From Helicobacter muridarum (lineage in GTDB: Bacteria; Campylobacterota; Campylobacteria; Campylobacterales; Helicobacteraceae): 64,000 bases of DNA. The stretch covers positions 122,108 to 186,107 of the forward strand of contig NZ_JRPD02000003.1 in NCBI RefSeq assembly GCF_000765805.2, given 5' to 3'. Position numbers and translations under genes: made by a program. This document shows positions 1 through 9,803 of this stretch, piece after piece; position 1 is the first letter of the stretch, and each line of letters begins with the position of its first letter. Under the pieces are notes generated by a model, which made no database searches, was not told the DNA's origin, and was given only the letters and a program-made list of their open reading frames with translations.

Positions 1-2
1 AG

Positions 3-92
3 ATGATATATCAAATTCAAAATGCAGGATTTGTTCCAGTAGAACGCGATAGTCTATATAATGAATTGCATAGCTATCAAAAGGCATCTTAG
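3..92 (+). CDS. C-terminal fragment of a probable MqnE/MqnC-like radical-SAM enzyme
   Basis: The window opens inside a reading frame of 29 residues that closes with TAG. The tail contains GFVPVERDSLYNEL. In my recollection this resembles the C-terminus of the MqnC/MqnE radical-SAM enzymes of the futalosine route to menaquinone, which usually end in a short segment of the type AGF-P-RD/N-Y. That pathway would fit the menaquinone-using fumarate reductase at the other end of the window. Only the tail is visible, no cluster-binding cysteines can be seen, and the assignment is an inference. Confidence 0.4.
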   Translation: MIYQIQNAGFVPVERDSLYNELHSYQKAS

Positions 93-1149
93 AATCTTTA
101 GGTTTTTTTAAATGTTAAAATAAAGGTTTTTTGGTTATTTTATGTATTGGATTTCATGTCTGAATAAAGTTCAATTTAATTGCAATTTGACTAGCAAGGT
201 TTTGTTGTATATAGTTAGATGATAAGGAGCTATTACGCTGATTGATGCATTACTGAAGTGATATAAAACAATAAACTATGATTATACTAAAAATATTAAA
301 ACTTCTTTTTCTTGCTTGGCATGAATTGCCTATATATTGATATAATATTTAGCATTGGCTAGTGTTTACGTTTTTGATATATGTTGTAGCATTCTGTGAA
401 TGAAATTGAAGGTTGCCTTTAATATATCAGAAACCTACAAAGTGATTCTATTTATCAAAACCTCAAGCAAGAAAATTCTCACCTCTTGGGGCAGGAGATG
501 AATTGCTTACCTCCATTTAGGCGGTTTGTATTCTTAGGCAAAAATTGACTATAATATTTATTATATTCAATTTCCAGTTCCAACCTCCCTTTTGGAGCAC
601 AGAGACTTCTTTCCAGTCGTTTTGGGTTAGGAATTAGCCTAGTTAAGATTCTAAACAAAAAAGTCTATCAGTTGGCTAACAATATTTAGCTTTAGTTTGT
701 TGCTATCACGACTTTTTAAGTAGGGTTGATTTATGAATAGTGATTGCTGTTTGCTTAAAAATCCAAAATAAATAATGTATAAATTAATTTGCTTGAGTAA
801 TGATAAATATATATCCGTATAATTTACAAGCTAAGATATAAAATCTACTTATTACCATATATCAATAATTATTATTTTGATAAGTCTTGAGTATAATTCA
901 TAAAGTTAGTTTAAAGAATGTTAAAACAATCTTTAATGATTTGTATAGGCAATCTAGCAAAAAGAATAATCCATTGTGCAGATAGCGACTAAGCCCATCT
1001 AATAAGCTTATTTGGGATTATAAAAAGAATAAGAAATTGTAACAAGGCAAAATAAATTGCTCTTATTAAGAAATGTCTATTTACGATTTTGTATATTTTA
1101 AAACTAATAACAACTATATTTATCTATTTTGTAATGTATCAAATGAACA
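93..1149. other. Long A+T-rich region without a convincing gene
   Basis: More than 1 kb with no credible coding frame on either strand. Frames are short and lack ribosome binding sites. One less A+T-rich patch at about 462-620 stands out: it holds short inverted segments (CACCTC / GGAGATG) and could be the end of a lost insertion element or a small RNA. I cannot assign it. The rest reads as decayed or regulatory A+T-rich sequence. Confidence 0.5.
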
Positions 1150-2265
1150 TTATGATTTTGAATTTTCTACTATATCTATGATTGTATTTGCCACTTTTCT
1201 AGCAGTTTTGTCAAGGAATTCTATCGGAGAAGTAAAGCCTACGCAAGAACAGTTAATCTCACCTAGAACATACTTGTCTTTGCCATTTGCGTCTGTATCA
1301 AGGATAAAGTCTGCTGTCCAAATCAAAGGCAAGTCATAATTGCCAAGTTTTGTTTTAATCTCTGGCAAATTGCTTAGGAAGTAGCCTACAAGTTCACTCC
1401 ATTGCTCTGGTTTATCATAGCGGTATTTTGCACCACTAAAGAGTGTAGCAGAGAATGCATCCGCACCTTCAGCTGGTTTTTTATGCACAACATAAATAGG
1501 GTCTTTATAAAGCATAAGGATTCTAATCTCACCCTCTTTGATACGAGGCAGGAAAGTCATATCTACGAGCATTCCATTATCACCTTTGAGGTATTTTTCA
1601 CAAAAATCCATAAATTCGCCAAGTTTGCGCTCTTCTACGTGATTATCTACCGCTTCAGTGCAGCGAATCTCTGCATCAAGTGGTAATTCACTCACGCCTT
1701 TATATTTATTTGGGTTTTTGATTTGCACACGCCAAATACCCTCACCTGTTGAACCGCGATTTTGTTTCAAAACTCTCTCGCCCTTTGCTAAAGTCTTAGG
1801 AAAGTTTTTCTTAAAATCGTGTTCACCACCTGCTTCCCATTTTACGCCAATTCTTTGTGCTTCTGCTGGGTCATAATATGCTAAAGTGTCTGTTGGCACA
1901 AGTTCTGTATTGCGGAGTTTTGTCAAGGCATCTTTTGCGCCATAGCCAATCATTGCATCAGGGTGTGGCATACCAATTACCCCATCAGCACAAAGTTTTC
2001 GTAATACATCAAAGTAGAGTTTTTCTTCTTTTAGATTTCCAGGATTCACACGAGAAACATACGCGTCAGCACCTTTTTTGACATATTCGTAAATCTCATT
2101 TTTCTTTGTCTCATCTTTTAGAATCTCATCAGTAAAGAATACGACTTCAGCACTCCAACCAAGTTTTTTGAGATAGTCCATCATGGGCACAGTGTCTTTT
2201 CTATGCCCATCTTTGCCCTTATCGCTACCGCCTACTGCTTCAAAAAACACAATATGTTTTTTCAT
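1150..2265 (-). CDS. Cj0069-like protein, possible ATP-grasp enzyme
   Basis: A 371-residue soluble protein beginning MKKHIVFFEAVGG. The ATG at 2265 is chosen over an upstream in-frame ATG because an AGGAGGC Shine-Dalgarno sits just before it. It resembles the uncharacterised Cj0069 family of Campylobacter and Helicobacter. Internal features such as LKQNRGSTGEGIWRV, GMLVDMTFLPRIKEGEIRIL and the late VLGEINCSCVGF are the kind of basic and acidic motifs seen in ATP-grasp ligases: a nucleotide-binding lysine, and a metal-binding E-x-N near the end. No substrate can be named. It is transcribed alone, divergent from the glycosyltransferase remnant at 2422. Family resemblance is from memory; the ATP-grasp reading is inference. 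Confidence 0.6.
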   Translation of the reverse strand: MKKHIVFFEAVGGSDKGKDGHRKDTVPMMDYLKKLGWSAEVVFFTDEILKDETKKNEIYEYVKKGADAYVSRVNPGNLKEEKLYFDVLRKLCADGVIGMPHPDAMIGYGAKDALTKLRNTELVPTDTLAYYDPAEAQRIGVKWEAGGEHDFKKNFPKTLAKGERVLKQNRGSTGEGIWRVQIKNPNKYKGVSELPLDAEIRCTEAVDNHVEERKLGEFMDFCEKYLKGDNGMLVDMTFLPRIKEGEIRILMLYKDPIYVVHKKPAEGADAFSATLFSGAKYRYDKPEQWSELVGYFLSNLPEIKTKLGNYDLPLIWTADFILDTDANGKDKYVLGEINCSCVGFTSPIEFLDKTARKVANTIIDIVENSKS

Positions 2266-2421
2266 AATGCCTCCTAAATAAAGTATATTAGCAACTATAA
2301 CACATTTTATAGCATTATTGCATGTTAGTGTGCCTGATTTTATGAATTTTTGATCAATATTTGCTTGTTTTATATAATTTTCTATCATTTCAAATGAAAA
2401 ATTAATTATTTGTGGTGTCTA

Positions 2422-3932
2422 ATGTCAATTCTTAACAAATTATGTAACTCAAATCTTATAGATAATCATATAATGTGGAAGTACTTAAGTATTTTGATTC
2501 TAGCAGTTGCAATAACTGCTAGGATATTTCAATTTATTTTTCATAAAGATTTGTGGCTTGATGAGGCTATGCTTAGTGCTGCGCTATATGAGATAGATTT
2601 TAGCGATATATTCTTCTCTCCACTGCCTTATACTCAAGCTGCTCCGTTTGGATTTTTAGCTGTTATCAAGCTTGCTTGCTTATTATTTGGATATTCTGAA
2701 TATAGTCTTTATTTTTTTCCGCTTATTTGCGGTATTGCCTCACTTATTTTATCCCTAAAGATTGCTAATAAAATCTATGGGGGGGGGGGGGGTGATTGCC
2801 TCTCTTGTGCCTTTGTGGCAATTTGTGCTGGTTCACTTGGGTTAATTCATTATTCAACTGAGTTTAAACAATATGGAATAGAAGCTTTTGTGGCATTTTT
2901 GCTTACATATATATACGTATCAGGTAAGAATTTTAAGATTTTTTCTTTATTTAGTGTTATATTAATCTTTTTTTCCAATACTATAATTTTTATAATTTTT
3001 GGTTTTTTTTGTGCTTATTTATATCGTAACATATATAATCTAAAAAGCTTTATTTCGAAAAATTTCCTGTATATTTTAGTTATACCATTTGTATTTATAA
3101 TTTACTATCTAGGATACATAAGGTATCAGGCTGTGAGTGGATTCTATGAATATTGGGATAATTTTTTCTTGCCACATGATATTTTATCTTATCCCAAGTT
3201 TATTTCAGAAGTTCTACTAGATATATTTGTTGGCTATACTCCATTTGGGAAGACAAGAGTATTACCTATATATATTCATTTCTACATTGGGTTTATATTG
3301 GCTATATTGCAATTACAAAGATATATTTGTAGCTTGTATTGTGATCCTAGCTATTGCTATACTTCTTAGTATATGTAGAATATATCCTTTTGGTCATGGC
3401 GGTATTATTGGTGGTAGGCTTTCTTTATATCTAAGTGTGATTTTTTTATTTGCTATGCGCGTGCGGACTTGCTTTTATTATTCAATTTTGCAAGGGCATT
3501 TATTGGCGGAATTTTTGGGCAATTTTTATCATGTTATTAATGATTGTAGATATATGTAGATATTGGCAGAATCTATACAAACGTGAATATTATATACAGC
3601 AAACTCACGAGTTAATACTTCGTATAAGTAAGGATTTTAATTCTAATGATTGTCTTTTTGTCTATAATGGCGCAAATCCAGCCTTTAAGTATTATAGTTT
3701 CCTTGAAGGGTTATCTTTACCAAACAGGGTATTTAGAGAGATTTCAGATTTGCATATAGATTCTAAAGAGCATGTAAAATGTAGAAAAATCTTTGTGCTA
3801 TTAAGCCATTCTTCTAATGAATTAGAAAAAGATATTAGCTCTAGCTTTATAGATGCTGGATATGATACATTGGTAATTAAGCCAAAATATCACGGATATG
3901 GGACATTTCTTATAATTGCAAATAACTATTGA
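2422..3932 (+). pseudogene. GT-C type membrane glycosyltransferase with G14 tract, frameshifted
   Basis: The first frame (2422-3369) encodes a polytopic membrane protein with the early acidic pair LWLDEAM in what would be the first periplasmic loop, followed by AAPFGFL. This is the layout of family 39/83-like (GT-C) transferases that use lipid-linked sugars. A run of 14 G at 2779-2792 encodes IYGGGGGD and at this length keeps the frame open. Similarity then moves to a second frame at about 3290-3330 and to a third at about 3441-3457, ending at 3932. Dropping one T from the T7 run at 3441-3447 would repair the second shift. As written the product stops near residue 315 of about 503. It may be a decaying gene or contain sequence errors; the G tract also suggests phase variation. 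The ATG at 2422 is one option; ATG 2473 is another. Confidence 0.65.
2779..2792 (+). repeat. Poly-G tract, G14, inside glycosyltransferase
   Basis: Fourteen consecutive G within the coding frame starting at 2422. Length change by one or two bases would close the frame soon after. This is the typical contingency-locus structure of Helicobacter and Campylobacter surface genes. Confidence 0.9.
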
Positions 3933-4007
3933 AGTAAACTAGAATTAAAAATTTCTATCTAATTTTTTGTTATGGAAAATTCAATAGATAGCGAATCTTA
4001 AACATGT

Positions 4008-4940
4008 TTAATTAAATGATATTAGAAAGTTTAGTATAGCATAGATGCCAATATTATAATAATTCCAGTTATAAGTAACGCCTACATCTCCTTGCATTTT
4101 TATGTATTTTGCACTTATTACTTGCGCACTACCTCTAACATCTATTGATGTAGCTACTCCCTGCATAGATAATGATTGTAAATCCGCTAGCACAATAGTT
4201 TCATTGCTGCTACCTCTTTTTATATCTCTTCTTATTGCTATGTCAATATAGGCATTTCCACGTTTAAATGTAGCAAATGTACGTAATCCCAAATCAATAT
4301 ATATTCCAATGATACTTCCTGCTTTTTCTGTGCTTGCTATATAAAATGATGACTTTAAAAATGGGCGAAATACAACCCATTTGTATGGAAAATCGACTCC
4401 TAGATATTGCTGACTTAAATAATTAGATGTAGGATGTAATGAGCTATATCCACTATTTAGCCCAATGATAAAGTATGATGTTTGCTTAGATTTTATTGGT
4501 AGGCTTATTTCTGTTCCTATTATTCCTGATACTATAGATGATTTTATATTATTTTGTAGCCCGCTAACAGAAGATGATGTATATCCAAAATTACTTTTAG
4601 CATAAGCCCTTAGTTGCAATATATCAAAGCTATGCAGATATTCATATCCCAAGTTTATACCATTGATATTTAATAACTCAAAGTTTGAAAAGCTAAACAT
4701 AGCAAGATATCCAATATTTATATTTCCCAAGTCTAAACCATTAGTGCTTTTATTATTGTTTTCAAAAGTAGGATTATTTGCGCTTATTTTGATTTCATTA
4801 TCTCTACTCCAATCTGGTTCATTGTTATCTATTTGGCTTGATTGGCTATTATAATCTTTGAAAGTATTAGATAGGGATTTTTGTGAGAATGACATCATAA
4901 TTGTAATTGCGAATAATATAATCCAAACTAGTTGTTTCAT
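4008..4940 (-). CDS. Predicted outer-membrane beta-barrel protein
   Basis: A 310-residue protein with a Sec-type signal peptide (MKQLVWIILFAITIMMSFS). A polar Asn/Ser-rich stretch follows, then alternating amphipathic strands (for example NFGYTSSSVSG, YFIIGLNSGYSS, GDVGVTYNWNYYNIGIYAIL), ending in phenylalanine plus asparagine. This is the appearance of a small outer-membrane barrel. The ATG at 4940 is preferred over 4952 because GGAG lies six bases before it. It follows the YejA-like gene by 18 bases and closes a four-gene minus-strand run. I do not recognise a named family; Helicobacter has many barrel proteins of this type. The role could be a pore supplying the binding protein next door, but that is inference. 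Confidence 0.6.
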   Translation of the reverse strand: MKQLVWIILFAITIMMSFSQKSLSNTFKDYNSQSSQIDNNEPDWSRDNEIKISANNPTFENNNKSTNGLDLGNINIGYLAMFSFSNFELLNINGINLGYEYLHSFDILQLRAYAKSNFGYTSSSVSGLQNNIKSSIVSGIIGTEISLPIKSKQTSYFIIGLNSGYSSLHPTSNYLSQQYLGVDFPYKWVVFRPFLKSSFYIASTEKAGSIIGIYIDLGLRTFATFKRGNAYIDIAIRRDIKRGSSNETIVLADLQSLSMQGVATSIDVRGSAQVISAKYIKMQGDVGVTYNWNYYNIGIYAILNFLISFN

Positions 4941-4958
4941 GCTTTGCTCCATTCTGTG

Positions 4959-7097
4959 TTATTTATACCACCAATAATAATACGCGCTAAATGGTGAGCC
5001 ATACAGAGGAAAATTTGGCATAGCTATGTTGCTTTTTATGGCTATACGGAAGCTTTGGCTATAATAGTGTGGCACTACATAGAATCCCCATAGCAAAATT
5101 CTATCTATTGCGCGAATATTTGCTACTCTCTCATTATGGTTTTGTGTTTTATTTAGCATATCAATGAGTTTATCAATAGCTTTATTTTTAACTCCAGAAA
5201 AGTTTCTTGATCCATATATATCAGCACTCTTAGATGAGAAAAAATACTCTTGCTCATTGCCTGGGAATAGGCTTTGTGGAATTACACCTACGATTATGTC
5301 ATAGTCAAATTTCTTTATTCTATTTTCATATTGTGCTGAATCTACAACTGAAATATCAAGTTGGATTCCTAAAATTGCTAGATTTTTTTTAAATGGTAAT
5401 ACAATTCTCTCAAATAATGGCGTATTGAGCAAAATCGTAAGTCTTACAGTTTCTCCATTTGAATCTACTAATACATTATCTACCACCTTATAGCCCGCGT
5501 TATCTAAGAGCCTCTTAGCGTATTTTAGATTCTCTCTTTTGGATTGGTGTAGTGTTGATGGAATAGGATAACTCTTAGTTAGTATACGAGAATCTATATC
5601 ATCTAAATAATCTTTAGCAATAAGTAATTTAGAACTATTGGAGTTACTCATATATTTATGTTGAGAATTATTTATTTGACTATCCAATCTATCATCATTT
5701 TTATTTTTTGTATTTGAACTATTAGTGATGTTAGATTGGGTAGCAATGTTAGATTTGGAATCTGGAACTTCCTCCAGTATTCCAAGTTTTTTTAAAATTA
5801 TCACCTCTGCTTTATTTTGGGAATCTAGCAAAAAGCCACTCGAAGCATATTCGGAATTTTCATAATAGCTTTTTGTGCGTTTATATTGCGAATAGAACAA
5901 GTAGCGATTAGTCCAATCAAAGTCAAAGCATTGCATGATTGCCTCCCGCAAGGCTTTATCTTTTAAGATTGTTTTTCTTGTATTGAGATAGAATCCCTGC
6001 ATTCCCGCTGGCAATCCATGCAAAAGCTCAACTTTTTTAAATTTTCTTTCCTTGTAGCTCTTTACATCGTAGTCATTTGCCCATGACTTTGCTTTTCTCT
6101 CAAAGCGATAATCATAGCTTCCAGCCAAAAATGCGCGTAATGCTACATTTTCATCCTTATAGTATTCAACTACAATTTTATCAAAATTATATACTCCCTT
6201 ATTTGCCATAAGGTCTTTTGCCCAATAGTTTTTATTGCGTTTATATGTTATGAATTTATTTACTTCAAATTTATCTATGCTATATGGACCACTTCCAATT
6301 GGGATTCTAAGTGGTTGTTTGCCAAAGAAGTTTTCTCCTTGTGCGTCTACATATAAATGCTTAGGTATAACATATAGTTGGGATATTATGAATGGTAATT
6401 CCTTATTTGTGTTAGTCTTGAATCTAAATTCAATTATGTGTTTATTTATAGTTCTTGCTTCTTTTATGTCGGCATAATAGATAGCATATGTTGGATCTCC
6501 TTTTTGTATTAGCATATCAAAGCTAAATTTCACATCTTCTGCGGTTATTGGTATTCCATCGTTAAACTTTGCTTTTTCGTTAATGTGAAATCTAACGCTA
6601 TTTTTATCATTAGCTAGGCATATTTGTTTGGCTATCAATGGGTATATTGCAAAGGGTTCATCAAGACTTTGAGTCATTAAGCTATCATAAATTAGATTTA
6701 ATGAATCTGCTTTATTTCCTTTTAGCACAAACAAATCTAAGCTATCAAATCCGCCAATTGCCATAGTCTTAAAAGTGCCTTCTTTTTTGGCATCTGGATT
6801 TGCGTATGGTAGATGTTTTGCTGTTATATGTTTAGGTTTGTTGTCCATAGATAATGCGCTATAGCATGTATAGATTTGATCTTTTTGCATGTTCTGATTT
6901 ATGTTTTTGTGTTGATTTGCAATATTTTCTATGTTTTTGGAATCTAATGTATTTGCTTTTCCTACACTATTCACTATACTAAATATAAGCATAGTAATTA
7001 TAATAGTAGGTGATATGATATTAAATTTTAGATTCTTTAGATTTTGCATTTTATTTAACTTACTTTTAATCATATTTTTCCAATTAGAATAAAACAT
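4959..7097 (-). CDS. YejA-like peptide ABC-transporter substrate-binding protein
   Basis: A 712-residue periplasmic solute-binding protein, family 5. Diagnostic YejA segments are FDSLDLFVLKGNKAD, YDSLMTQSLDEPFAIYPL, SGPYSIDKFE, AFLAGSYDYRFE, LPAGMQGFYLNTR and RTKSYYENSEYASSG. A hydrophobic signal segment spans about residues 27-45. The family binds oligopeptides or microcin C-like peptides and hands them to a YejBEF permease, but no permease or ATPase gene lies beside it. Between about residues 440 and 487 an Asn/Ser/Lys-rich low-complexity insertion interrupts the second lobe, which is not usual for the family. The first ATG overlaps the end of the upstream barrel gene by 14 bases; ATG 7073, with GGA just upstream, is an alternative start. 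Confidence 0.8.
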   Translation of the reverse strand: MFYSNWKNMIKSKLNKMQNLKNLKFNIISPTIIITMLIFSIVNSVGKANTLDSKNIENIANQHKNINQNMQKDQIYTCYSALSMDNKPKHITAKHLPYANPDAKKEGTFKTMAIGGFDSLDLFVLKGNKADSLNLIYDSLMTQSLDEPFAIYPLIAKQICLANDKNSVRFHINEKAKFNDGIPITAEDVKFSFDMLIQKGDPTYAIYYADIKEARTINKHIIEFRFKTNTNKELPFIISQLYVIPKHLYVDAQGENFFGKQPLRIPIGSGPYSIDKFEVNKFITYKRNKNYWAKDLMANKGVYNFDKIVVEYYKDENVALRAFLAGSYDYRFERKAKSWANDYDVKSYKERKFKKVELLHGLPAGMQGFYLNTRKTILKDKALREAIMQCFDFDWTNRYLFYSQYKRTKSYYENSEYASSGFLLDSQNKAEVIILKKLGILEEVPDSKSNIATQSNITNSSNTKNKNDDRLDSQINNSQHKYMSNSNSSKLLIAKDYLDDIDSRILTKSYPIPSTLHQSKRENLKYAKRLLDNAGYKVVDNVLVDSNGETVRLTILLNTPLFERIVLPFKKNLAILGIQLDISVVDSAQYENRIKKFDYDIIVGVIPQSLFPGNEQEYFFSSKSADIYGSRNFSGVKNKAIDKLIDMLNKTQNHNERVANIRAIDRILLWGFYVVPHYYSQSFRIAIKSNIAMPNFPLYGSPFSAYYYWWYK

Positions 7098-8442
7098 ACA
7101 TATTTACATGCCACACAGGGGACATTCTAATACTATGACTTTGTATTAGGAGTTGCTCAAAAAAGACTGGATTATGTGGTGGAGCCGGTGGAGCTGGATT
7201 GGCTGGTGGACTAGTTGCTTGTTGTAGATACCATCTTGAAGATTCTCTAGCAGTAGAATCTAACTTTGCTCCAATGTCAATTCGTAAATTATTGCTAATG
7301 TAGAAATTAAATCCCGCGTGGAAAAACCAACCGCCTCCCGCGGCATATAATGTATCATTTCTAGTATTTGATATGATTTGACTGCGGTTCGTATCGTCAA
7401 ATACTGGGACTTGATTACTGTATGTTCTATCGTCGTAAGTTCCTATGCTATATGATGTGAATTGATATCCACCACCAAGATATAATCCAACTCTTAGAGA
7501 TATAATTTTATATCCTGATGTCTTTTCAATTACTACATGGATTGGTATATTTATACCTATGTCAGCTCCCGCACTATAGCTTAGCATTAACGCATTTGAG
7601 CTAATGCTATTGGCAAATCCAGGATTTGTGTTAAGAGGCACAGTTACACCTGGCTGTGATGTAGGAAATTGATCACGAAAGCAAATTGTTGTTAGGGTTG
7701 GCAACTCATTTTGATTACATGGTCTTAAATTTCCGTTTCTAACACCCTTTAGATTCCCAAAATTCACACTATTTGAGTAGCTAGCACTTATAAAGCCGCG
7801 CACAGTAAAAATATCCCAATCATCAATAGTAGTTTCTATACCTGCGTATATGCTTCTAATATCTTTTGCATTACCCTCATAGTTTCCTAGTTGCTCTTGG
7901 TTATAATAAAACCCACCGCTTTCATTTACACTAGAAGTATTCTTTGTCATTTGGTTTTTTGAATCTGTGTAAACCTTTGGTTCTGTAATAGAGCTTCCAA
8001 GTCCTAAGAAAAATTGCGTTCTTGATGCTTGAGATATGGAGTTAGATATGAAAAGCAAAAGGAATACTTTGGGCATTATTTTTATAGTTTGCTTTATTGG
8101 CTGTGAACATATATATAGTTTAACATATAGTATATAGCTTTGCTGCAAGTCTGTGTTTATTAATGGTATATCGCTACATGAAGCATTATATGTTTCTATA
8201 ACGTTAGAGTTTTGGGAATTATTGATATGTTTTATGGTAGTATCATTTTGAGTTACATTTTGCTGCGTATTGTAAGATTTATATCGCTTGGTATTGCTCA
8301 ATTTGTATTTGCATTGCAAGATTTTTAAAGAGTGTTTTTTGCTTTGTTTTATTATACGACTTAAGGTTATACGAGAATTGCCTTGTTTTGCATTCAACAC
8401 AGTGCATAAAGCACTCCAGCATCTTGTATAATCATATTTCAT
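7084..8442 (-). CDS. Predicted outer-membrane protein with unusual N-terminal extension
   Basis: The frame yields 452 residues from the ATG at 8442, which has a good AGGGG ribosome site. The C-terminal 330 residues look like a secreted beta-barrel: a Sec signal MPKVFLLLFISNSISQA, strands such as FFLGLGSS, YSAGADIGINIPIHVV and GWFFHAGFNFYI, a Pro/Ala-rich loop, and the terminal aromatic pattern VNMYVLF. The oddity is that about 122 hydrophilic residues precede the signal peptide when the well-placed ATG is used. The alternative ATG at 8076 begins exactly at the signal peptide but has no visible Shine-Dalgarno. It lies 28 bases after dusB and overlaps the YejA-like gene. Family not recognised. 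Confidence 0.55.
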   Translation of the reverse strand: MKYDYTRCWSALCTVLNAKQGNSRITLSRIIKQSKKHSLKILQCKYKLSNTKRYKSYNTQQNVTQNDTTIKHINNSQNSNVIETYNASCSDIPLINTDLQQSYILYVKLYICSQPIKQTIKIMPKVFLLLFISNSISQASRTQFFLGLGSSITEPKVYTDSKNQMTKNTSSVNESGGFYYNQEQLGNYEGNAKDIRSIYAGIETTIDDWDIFTVRGFISASYSNSVNFGNLKGVRNGNLRPCNQNELPTLTTICFRDQFPTSQPGVTVPLNTNPGFANSISSNALMLSYSAGADIGINIPIHVVIEKTSGYKIISLRVGLYLGGGYQFTSYSIGTYDDRTYSNQVPVFDDTNRSQIISNTRNDTLYAAGGGWFFHAGFNFYISNNLRIDIGAKLDSTARESSRWYLQQATSPPANPAPPAPPHNPVFFEQLLIQSHSIRMSPVWHVNMYVLF

Positions 8443-8470
8443 AATTACCCCTTTTATATGAATATCTGTA

Positions 8471-9619
8471 TTATGCGAAAAAAGATTGTATTGATTCTCT
8501 AATCCTATAGTAATTTTTCTCCCCATTCACAAAGTCTTTATATTTGCTTGAGTTTTTATATCCTTTCGCATATGAATGTAAATTCTTGCGAAACATAATG
8601 ACCCCTCTATCTCCATAGAACTCAAACATCGAATCAAAATGACTAAGCACTAAATCTCTTTTAAGTATAATAGGTAATTCTTTAGTATTGCATCTAATCT
8701 GCCAAAATATCCAAGGTGATTTGAGTGCTGCTCTGCCTATCATTGCTCCGTCTGCGTTGGTAATTTGCATAACTTTTTGATATGTTTCTAGACTATCAAT
8801 CTCTCCATTAGCAATAAGTGGTATATGCAAGATTTCCTTCATACTAGCTAAAGAATCATAATCAATTCTTTCTTTTTTATAGCAATCTGTCTTAGTTCTA
8901 GCATGCACAACGCAATAATCTACACCACTTTCATTGATTGCATGCGCTAGCTCGATTGGAATCTTTTTATCAAAACCTAATCTAACTTTCACAGAATGAA
9001 TTTTTTTCGTGCTGTGTTTTTGTATATATTGAAGCAGTGATACAAATTTTGGTAAATCTTTAAGTAATGCGCTACCGTTACCATGATTTGCTACTTTTGG
9101 TGCTGGGCAACCGCAGTTAAAATCAATAATATCTACCCATTCAAGCATGTTAATCTTCTCTATTGCTTGTTTAAGTATGGATTCTTGGCTACCTGATATC
9201 TGCAATGCAAATGGGATTTCGTTTTGATTTTTTAATGTCATTTTCATTGTTTTCGTATTATCATATACAAGTGCATGCGAGCTTATCATTTCGCTAACTG
9301 TTATATCTACGCCAAAATCTTTTACAACTTTACGAAATGGCACATCGCTATATCCTGCTAGAGGTGCTAGCATTAATAGCGGAACAGGTAGATAAGATTG
9401 TTGTTTTGAGATTATACCTTGGTTTTGTATTGATATCTTTGGTGTTACATTTTTTTTGTCATTATTTTGCTCTGTTATATGTGGTTTGCTAGCCAAGTGG
9501 TTTTGTGTTTTTGTATTCTTAAAGGATTCTAAATATTGTTTTAAAGCCGTAACGCTATGATAGTGGTTTTTGTAGCACAACGATTTTTTCACTTTATCCT
9601 CTTTTGATATATTTAACAT
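8471..9619 (-). CDS. dusB: tRNA-dihydrouridine synthase (DusB-type)
   Basis: A flavoenzyme that reduces specific uridines in the tRNA D-loop with NADPH. The barrel starts at MLAPLAGYSDVPFR. FALQISGS and the catalytic loop DFNCGCPAPKV (acid Cys near residue 170) follow, then VKVRLG, VHARTK, PLIANGEI and GAMIGRAAL, all standard for the family. Length is 382 residues. About 78 Lys/Asn/Gln-rich residues come before the conserved core, whereas the family normally starts within about 15 residues of it. The ATG at 9619 has only a weak ribosome site, so the start is uncertain. It is the first gene of a minus-strand run with the barrel and peptide-binding genes. Confidence 0.85.
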   Translation of the reverse strand: MLNISKEDKVKKSLCYKNHYHSVTALKQYLESFKNTKTQNHLASKPHITEQNNDKKNVTPKISIQNQGIISKQQSYLPVPLLMLAPLAGYSDVPFRKVVKDFGVDITVSEMISSHALVYDNTKTMKMTLKNQNEIPFALQISGSQESILKQAIEKINMLEWVDIIDFNCGCPAPKVANHGNGSALLKDLPKFVSLLQYIQKHSTKKIHSVKVRLGFDKKIPIELAHAINESGVDYCVVHARTKTDCYKKERIDYDSLASMKEILHIPLIANGEIDSLETYQKVMQITNADGAMIGRAALKSPWIFWQIRCNTKELPIILKRDLVLSHFDSMFEFYGDRGVIMFRKNLHSYAKGYKNSSKYKDFVNGEKNYYRIRESIQSFFA

Positions 9620-9803
9620 TCAAGTGTTGTATTTAGGTATAGTATATAGATTTATTTATGATTTATTAAGAATTTTTAATTTTTAATTAGCCGTATTTTG
9701 AAATCTAAAGCCCAATATAAAATATCTTTTTGCTAACTTATGCCAAATAAACTCAATTTACAACTATAGCACTAGATTCCAAAATTATCGGCAAATATTA
9801 AGC

